DNA of 64,000 bases, from contig QVOM02000126.1 in the NCBI GenBank assembly GCA_003586115.2, forward strand, positions 52,091,944-52,155,943, in the 5' to 3' direction. This DNA comes from Salvator merianae. Lineage: Eukaryota > Chordata > Lepidosauria > Squamata > Teiidae. Shown one piece after another: positions 62,777 to 64,000 of this stretch (position 1 is its first letter; each line of letters starts with the position of its first letter). Made by a program: the position numbers and the translations under genes. Below the pieces are notes generated by a model, which had not been told where the DNA came from, made no database searches, and worked only from the letters and a program-made list of their open reading frames with translations.

Positions 62777-62912
62777 TGCATCCAGATGTTGCTTTCTTAT
62801 TCCGCTATATTTCGATATCCGGAATAAAGCATGGATATTCCAGAATATTCATGCTTTATTTTGTAATATCCAAATATAGTGGAATAAGTAAGTGATATCT
62901 GAATGCAGCCTG
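62777..62912. mobile_element. Palindromic MITE, family V copy 2
   Basis: GCTGCATCCAGATGTTGC and GATATCTGAATGCAGCC enclose the same ATTCCGCTATATTTCGATAT palindrome as 28567-28702. Confidence 0.7.
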
Positions 62913-64000
62913 GTTCTGCATCAGAACAGTCAAATAAGTTTCAGTCTGCACATTAACCCAAAGGATGTGAATCAAACCAATTTTGTACTGGAACTTGCAA
63001 GGATCAAATTTCTCAAGCATTCCTCATTTTAATATATCTCTAACTTTAGGAATTAAGCTAAAGTGTTGACATCTGTCATTGTTCCTTGCCATTGGTCATA
63101 CTGGTCGGACCTCAACTGACTTTCTCAGCAACCTATGGATAGCGATAATTTGATATTTTTGGGCTAAATGCTCTGCTCTGGCAGGGGTGTGCAAAAGTAC
63201 ATTTGAGCCAAGAGTACGAAGCCTACAGGACATTCAATTAGTTCTCCTTTAATACATTATAACGTTTCAGACACTCTTGGAGAAAGCTATATGGAATCAC
63301 AAATAAGTTTAAACAATACCTTAAGAGGAAGAACCACTTATTGCTTTTAGAGAGTTTCCATATTTGAGAAGACAAAGCTGTTATGTTTTTTTCAAACACT
63401 CTTATACACTGCTGCACCTCAAAAGCCTTTTAAGTAAAATAGAATGAACTTGACATGAAATAACAAGTACTTCAGCAGCTCCACTGAGTCATTTTTTGGA
63501 CTAGGAAACATTTTGTTGGACTCATTTTATTGGCCTCGTGTTTCCTCACTCTAAAATGATGGCGGAACGGCAAGATCTATAGGAAAGCCATCAGAACAGT
63601 AACTGACAATGCCTGCAGGTCAGCTCCTTTCTGGCAAAGCCAGCATACTTGAACTGAAATTTTGGTCCTCACTCAGAGCAAATCTTCTGTCTGTTTTCTC
63701 TTTCAGCGGTAGGCATCACATTAACTTAACTTGATTACTGGTTTATAAAATAAAATGCCTCGTTGTAAATGAAATAGTATTTTTCTCTGCAAAACCCGCA
63801 TTTTGGAATACAGAACTGAAAGATGCCTGCTGGGCATGTGATTTGGTGTTTTCGGCAGAGGGATGGTAGAGGCACTGATAGAGAATAAACTTCTCATATT
63901 TTCCCAGTGGTCTTCTCTGATGTGTACATAAACCTAATCCTGTTCCTTTTATGTGTGAGCTTAAGCAATCCTCCCCACTCCTTTCCAGTTTTGTTCTTGA
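62913..64000. other. Non-coding stretch at the window end
   Basis: I see no exon, RNA gene or clear repeat family here. No heavy-metal-binding GMTCxxC codons of ATP7B are present. Confidence 0.4.

Noticed and set aside
1..64000. CRISPR arrays, operons, phage or bacterial defence systems
   Set aside because: The window is vertebrate nuclear DNA with spliced genes; no regularly spaced repeats or prokaryotic gene organisation were seen.

Overview
This is a vertebrate nuclear window, about 40% GC by eye, with short coding exons in long repeat-rich introns. The mix of CR1, L2, L1, DIRS-like, Helitron, Harbinger-like and hAT-like elements, with no Alu or B1 type SINEs, suggests a non-avian reptile, most likely a squamate or other lepidosaur. 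I cannot name the species.

Gene layout, left to right: (1) 968-1037 (+), the last coding exon of NEK3. (2) 4548-33972 (+), a complete NEK5 gene whose 22 coding exons I could join in one open frame of 830 codons. It encodes a NIMA-related kinase with a coiled coil and an acidic C-terminal tail. (3) 36398-46181 (-), a complete ALG11 gene of four exons and 488 codons. It encodes the dolichol-linked-oligosaccharide alpha-1,2-mannosyltransferase and converges on NEK5. (4) From 46.2 kb to the end there is no recognisable coding exon. In other vertebrates ATP7B lies head-to-head with ALG11, so this stretch is probably ATP7B 5' flank and long first intron. That is inferred from synteny; no ATP7B exon is visible here.

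The NEK3-NEK5 tandem and the tail-to-tail NEK5/ALG11 order match the human 13q14 block. NEK3 and NEK5 are kinases linked to microtubule, cilium or centrosome biology. ALG11 works in N-glycan precursor assembly on the ER, so the neighbourhood is inherited synteny and not a pathway.

Most of the remaining DNA is decayed mobile elements: a Helitron with intact termini 166 bp before NEK5 exon 8, L2 fragments (one carrying two copies of one palindromic MITE), a frameshifted L1 split by another transposon, a DIRS-like reverse transcriptase remnant between NEK5 and ALG11, a foldback element in ALG11 intron 1, and several MITE families with two to six copies each. Features most worth a second look are a GC-AG intron with a near-perfect branch point, an RFX-type X-box in the NEK5 promoter, a row of CCAAT boxes beyond the ALG11 promoter, and an ALG11 poly(A) signal that overlaps its stop codon. 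I found no undescribed molecular system; the window is a conserved gene block with an unusually rich transposon record.
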